NCBI GenBank assembly: GCA_903822525.1
Contig: CAIJPI010000223.1
Span: 1 to 36,685 of the forward strand
DNA length: 36,685 nucleotides
Reading direction: 5' to 3'
Source: an uncultured Bacteroidales bacterium
Lineage (GTDB): Bacteria; Bacteroidota; Bacteroidia; Bacteroidales; UBA4417
The notes beneath the pieces are model-generated. The model was not told the DNA's origin and ran no database searches. It saw only the letters and a program-made list of their open reading frames with translations. A program made the translations under genes and the position numbers. Shown here piece by piece: positions 35,201 to 36,685 of this stretch. How positions within the stretch are numbered: position 1 is the first letter of the stretch; every line of letters starts with the position of its first letter.

Positions 35201-35892
35201 CCAAATTTACGCGAAGGACCTTTGGTAGTGATATTGATAATACCGCCGGTAGCATCACCGTACTGAGCCGGAACACCACCGAGGATAACTGATACCTGCT
35301 CTATAGCTGATTCGGGTAATCCGCCTGATCCGCGAACCCTGATACCGTCAATATAAGTAACGTTACCATCCGAACGCTGTCCGCGTACATTACCAACTTC
35401 ACCGTCGCGTGAGAAAACCCCTCCAACGCTGGTAGCAATGGATGCAGCGTTACGGCTAGGCATCTTCGAGATTTCCTCGGAAGTAACGGTAGCCCCGCTC
35501 ACGGTCTTATCTTTATCGATAAGAGGTACTTTATATTTGGTAATAGTTACACCTTCAACCTGAATGGCAGTTGATTCCAGTTCGATGTTAAGGTATTCGA
35601 TAATACCTGAACGTACCGGAATTCCTGTGATCTGCACCGGTTTGTACCCCAGGAATGATGCCTTCACATCGTAGGTGCCAGGTGTAATAGGCTTAATTGT
35701 GTACTTGCCATCGATGTCAGAAGATGTACCACCGGCTTGTGTTCCCCTGTTCTCAATAATAATATTGGTGAACGGGATCGGCTCTTTGGTTAGCTTGTCG
35801 ATAACTTTGCCCTGCAAGGCTCCCGATTGTGCGAGTACCGCTGAGTTTGCTGCGAGAAGCAAAACAAGGAAAAAGAGTAATTTTCTTACCAT
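32209..35892 (-). CDS. TonB-dependent receptor-like barrel with carboxypeptidase-regulatory domain
   Basis: Protein of 1227 residues. A signal peptide (1-22, ending VLAQ) is followed by a CarboxypepD_reg-like beta-sandwich (about 25-108: GKVIDKLTKEPIPFTNIII, SDIDGKYTI, SFLGYKPV). A plug domain follows (about 130-225: SKMPSRNAA, NVTYIDGIRVRG, EQVSVILGGVPAQYGDATGG, IINITTKG), then a long barrel ending in Phe (MIRVGIGLNF). There is no SusD gene nearby, so this is not an ordinary SusCD glycan importer. It leads a close-spaced operon with the 1436-residue secreted protein and a PorV-like barrel, suggesting a role in export, assembly or signalling for that protein. It has its own promoter region, with a palindrome over the -7 box. 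Confidence 0.88.
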   Translation of the reverse strand: MVRKLLFFLVLLLAANSAVLAQSGALQGKVIDKLTKEPIPFTNIIIENRGTQAGGTSSDIDGKYTIKPITPGTYDVKASFLGYKPVQITGIPVRSGIIEYLNIELESTAIQVEGVTITKYKVPLIDKDKTVSGATVTSEEISKMPSRNAASIATSVGGVFSRDGEVGNVRGQRSDGNVTYIDGIRVRGSGGLPESAIEQVSVILGGVPAQYGDATGGIINITTKGPSRKFGGGLELQTSQFLDPFGSHRVGLNMTGPLFMNKQKTEAFLGYFVAADFNYHKDGATLPMGLYKVNDAKLAELEKNPLRPSGTGFGTFQNAEFVHMSDLESLKSSINSNGYDINTSGKLDVKTGKYTNLTFGGSYRAYAGNNFSLYHSIFNYNRNSYSNGNEWRVFGRFTQRFPQAKEGGGLIKNVYYSIQADYTSIENKSEDPELKDNLFAYGYVGKFDTYKSKGYDFDLDTTGGVNTIITTMNGYADTLVTYQRAEFNPIIANYTSNYFDLYPNPRRVDEIYQGGGMLNGYSPNGVFGGVYSLFSAPGNQQTGYGKNSTQQVTANMNLSADVGNHEIKLGFTFERYSQSSLSYAPTAFWTQMTQLTNSHIIQLDLNNPIITNYEDITQGGDTFNIRQIDYNRLYDGASQRTFDKNLRAAMGLAENGTEWIDVNSYDLNANTISYIDGNSVRKTVNLGSPISVDYFSPDEFLNSGSPFAAARGYDYYGNKQVSNPSTMDFYTKKDSKGNFTREIAPNEPIYMAGYISDKFSFDDLVFNVGVRVDRFDANQSVLKDPYSLYPVKTVAEVGNLGSHPASMGTDYAVYVDNLTEPTRVMGYRDGMNWYDAQGAVLLDPSLRLDAGNGITPYLAGNREITTESFADYVPQISVMPRISFSFPISDEALFYAHYDVITQRPKQNAVFNPLSYLFWEYDSNPTMTNPNLKPEKNVNYELGFQQKLSSSSSINISAFYIESRDQIQSFRYTGAFPKTYYSYNNIDFATVKGLTVAYDLRRTGNVRIRANYTLQFANGTGSNPETSSALIRSGQPNLRNLIPLDADQRHAVQMNIDFRYSEGTDYNGPVLNGVQLLKNAGFNITMNGGSGTPYTRSSKISPLTAQTNIIQGSLNGSRLPWSFRMDGRLDKDFTLATGKDSKGSKKEYFLNVYLQVLNMLNSKNIMGVYAATGNANDDGYLAAAEYQSQIYSQLDPTSFIDMYRIAVNSPYNYSSPRMIRVGIGLNF

Positions 35893-35950
35893 AAAGATTA
35901 GTGTTTATGTTGCTGTAAAATAGGAATAGCCTACCTTGGAAAAAGCGTGT

Positions 35951-35985
35951 AAAGTTAAAAAGATTTTTAACTTATGTTAACAAAT
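35951..35985 (-). promoter_or_regulatory. Candidate promoter and palindromic operator of the TonB-receptor operon
   Basis: On the minus strand TTTG (35982-35985) is followed after 23 bp by TAACTTTA (35951-35958), seven of eight matches to TAnnTTTG. The first lies 59 bp from the ATG. A perfect 10-bp inverted repeat AAGTTAAAAA-GA-TTTTTAACTT (35953-35974) overlaps the -7 box and could bind a regulator. AT-rich palindromes also arise by chance. Confidence 0.45.
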
Positions 35986-36011
35986 CATTCCCGTTTGGAA
36001 AGATTTCCGGA

Positions 36012-36488
36012 TTAAAAGTATTTCCGGTTCAGTAATTCACTGAAAATGACAGCTTCACGTAGATTAAAATTTTTTGTAATGCTTTCATCTTTTGACTTTT
36101 GCTCATGATTTACTGTTGATATACCGGTGTTTTCCGATTCCTTCCAGGAGAGATCCGGTGGCACATCCGATATGAACTGGTACCCTTTCGAACTTATAGT
36201 TGTGTCGTTTGTTATGGCAACCTTTTGAGGTTTCACTGAAGTAACAGGAGCAACAGGCTGGGCTGATGGAGGCACAGCCCGCGCTTCACCCGTAAGTTCA
36301 CGGAAAATTTCCTCGAACAGGGTTCTTCCACCACCCTGGTTCCCGGGAATAGGAAGCGGCGACGACTGCGAGGGTCCGCTGGGTGGCATACCTGCTGATT
36401 GCTGCTTCTGTATGGCTTTTTGCCTGGTAGTGTACAATGAGTAGGCTACCCAGGCAACACCTACAATAATATAAATGAGGTTCTCCAT
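36012..36488 (-). CDS. Small single-pass membrane protein, function unknown
   Basis: Protein of 158 residues from ATG 36488; an upstream in-frame ATG (36527) would put 13 polar residues before the membrane segment, so I prefer the shorter form. Residues 2-21 (ENLIYIIVGVAWVAYSLYTT) form one transmembrane helix. A basic stretch, then a Pro/Ser/Gly-rich disordered region (45-105) and a C-terminal motif NFNLREAVIFSELLNRKYF follow. I have seen this kind of tail in Bacteroidota hypothetical proteins but know no function. The layout suggests an inner-membrane anchor with a cytoplasmic or periplasmic tail that docks by its end. It lies 119 bp upstream of the TonB-receptor gene, which seems to have its own promoter. 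Confidence 0.75.
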   Translation of the reverse strand: MENLIYIIVGVAWVAYSLYTTRQKAIQKQQSAGMPPSGPSQSSPLPIPGNQGGGRTLFEEIFRELTGEARAVPPSAQPVAPVTSVKPQKVAITNDTTISSKGYQFISDVPPDLSWKESENTGISTVNHEQKSKDESITKNFNLREAVIFSELLNRKYF

Positions 36489-36533
36489 GGTGAATGTACC
36501 GTTCTGGTATTTTATGTAAAGGTACAAATTAAT

Positions 36534-36685
36534 TGGTTCTGTTTTAGATTATTGTAGCAGGAATTGATTCTGTTATATAGTGCATTGTGCATAGTGCTAT
36601 GTGCTTAGCATCATTTATTTGTATTTATCAATCCTGTAGCTTGTCTGCATTATACTCTCTGAGCACTGAGCACTTTGCACTGAGC
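36534..36685 (-). repeat. Heptamer hairpin element, copy 2 (inverted, runs off the window)
   Basis: The reverse complement matches 6449-6594 with about six differences over 146 positions (about 96%), including one 1-bp indel. On the plus strand it shows GTGCATT, GTGCATA, GTGCTAT and GTGCTTA (36580-36607), and at the other end CACTGAG, CACTTTG and CACTGAG (36664-36684). It sits immediately upstream of the small membrane protein gene and continues past the window edge. Confidence 0.8.

Noticed and set aside
32209-35892. SusC of a glycan-utilisation locus
   Set aside because: No SusD gene or glycoside hydrolase is nearby, and the downstream partners are a T9SS-type cargo and a PorV-like barrel.

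Overview
The window looks like chromosomal DNA of a Bacteroidota bacterium, probably Bacteroidia-like; I cannot place it to genus. The signs are several type IX secretion (T9SS) components or cargo, promoters of the TAnnTTTG type, few recognisable Shine-Dalgarno sites, moderate to low GC, and typical Bacteroidota housekeeping genes such as a long amidophosphoribosyltransferase.

Layout. (1) 220-340: a tRNA-Gly(CCC) and its terminator. (2) 351-1589: an IS4-type insertion sequence whose transposase has a single in-frame stop. (3) 1637-14692: a signalling island of five proteins, all without visible membrane segments. It holds a four-PAS HisKA_3 kinase with its LuxR-type regulator, a receiver-only paralogue of that regulator, a 2043-residue hybrid kinase with 11 PAS-like units and a GAF, and a REC-kinase-REC hybrid. 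The gaps contain GC palindromes and dispersed repeats. (4) 14932-17980: a phosphofructokinase, a long 7-bp-period repeat array, and a secreted M14 metallocarboxypeptidase. (5) 18402-20087 (minus): a membrane-anchored metallophosphoesterase followed by an O6-alkylguanine DNA alkyltransferase. (6) 20314-23417: a T9SS cargo protein followed after 20 bp by a purF-type amidotransferase. (7) 23487-25691: a PABA (folate) module with pabA divergent from overlapping pabB-pabC. (8) 25763-26645 (minus): greA and a HIT hydrolase. (9) 26754-35892 (minus): three closely spaced genes for a TonB-dependent-receptor-like barrel, a 1436-residue secreted protein with an unusual T9SS-like C-terminus, and a PorV/PorQ-family outer-membrane protein. 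(10) 36012-36488 (minus): a small membrane protein, then a repeat running off the window.

The most interesting items are: the envelope triad at 26754-35892, which I infer to be a dedicated export or surface-display unit; the soluble signalling island with its duplicated regulator; and a family of intergenic repeats with a strict 7-bp period whose units begin CAC (or GTG on the other strand). Two copies of one such element, about 146-152 bp long and about 96% identical, lie inverted at 6449-6594 and 36534-36685.
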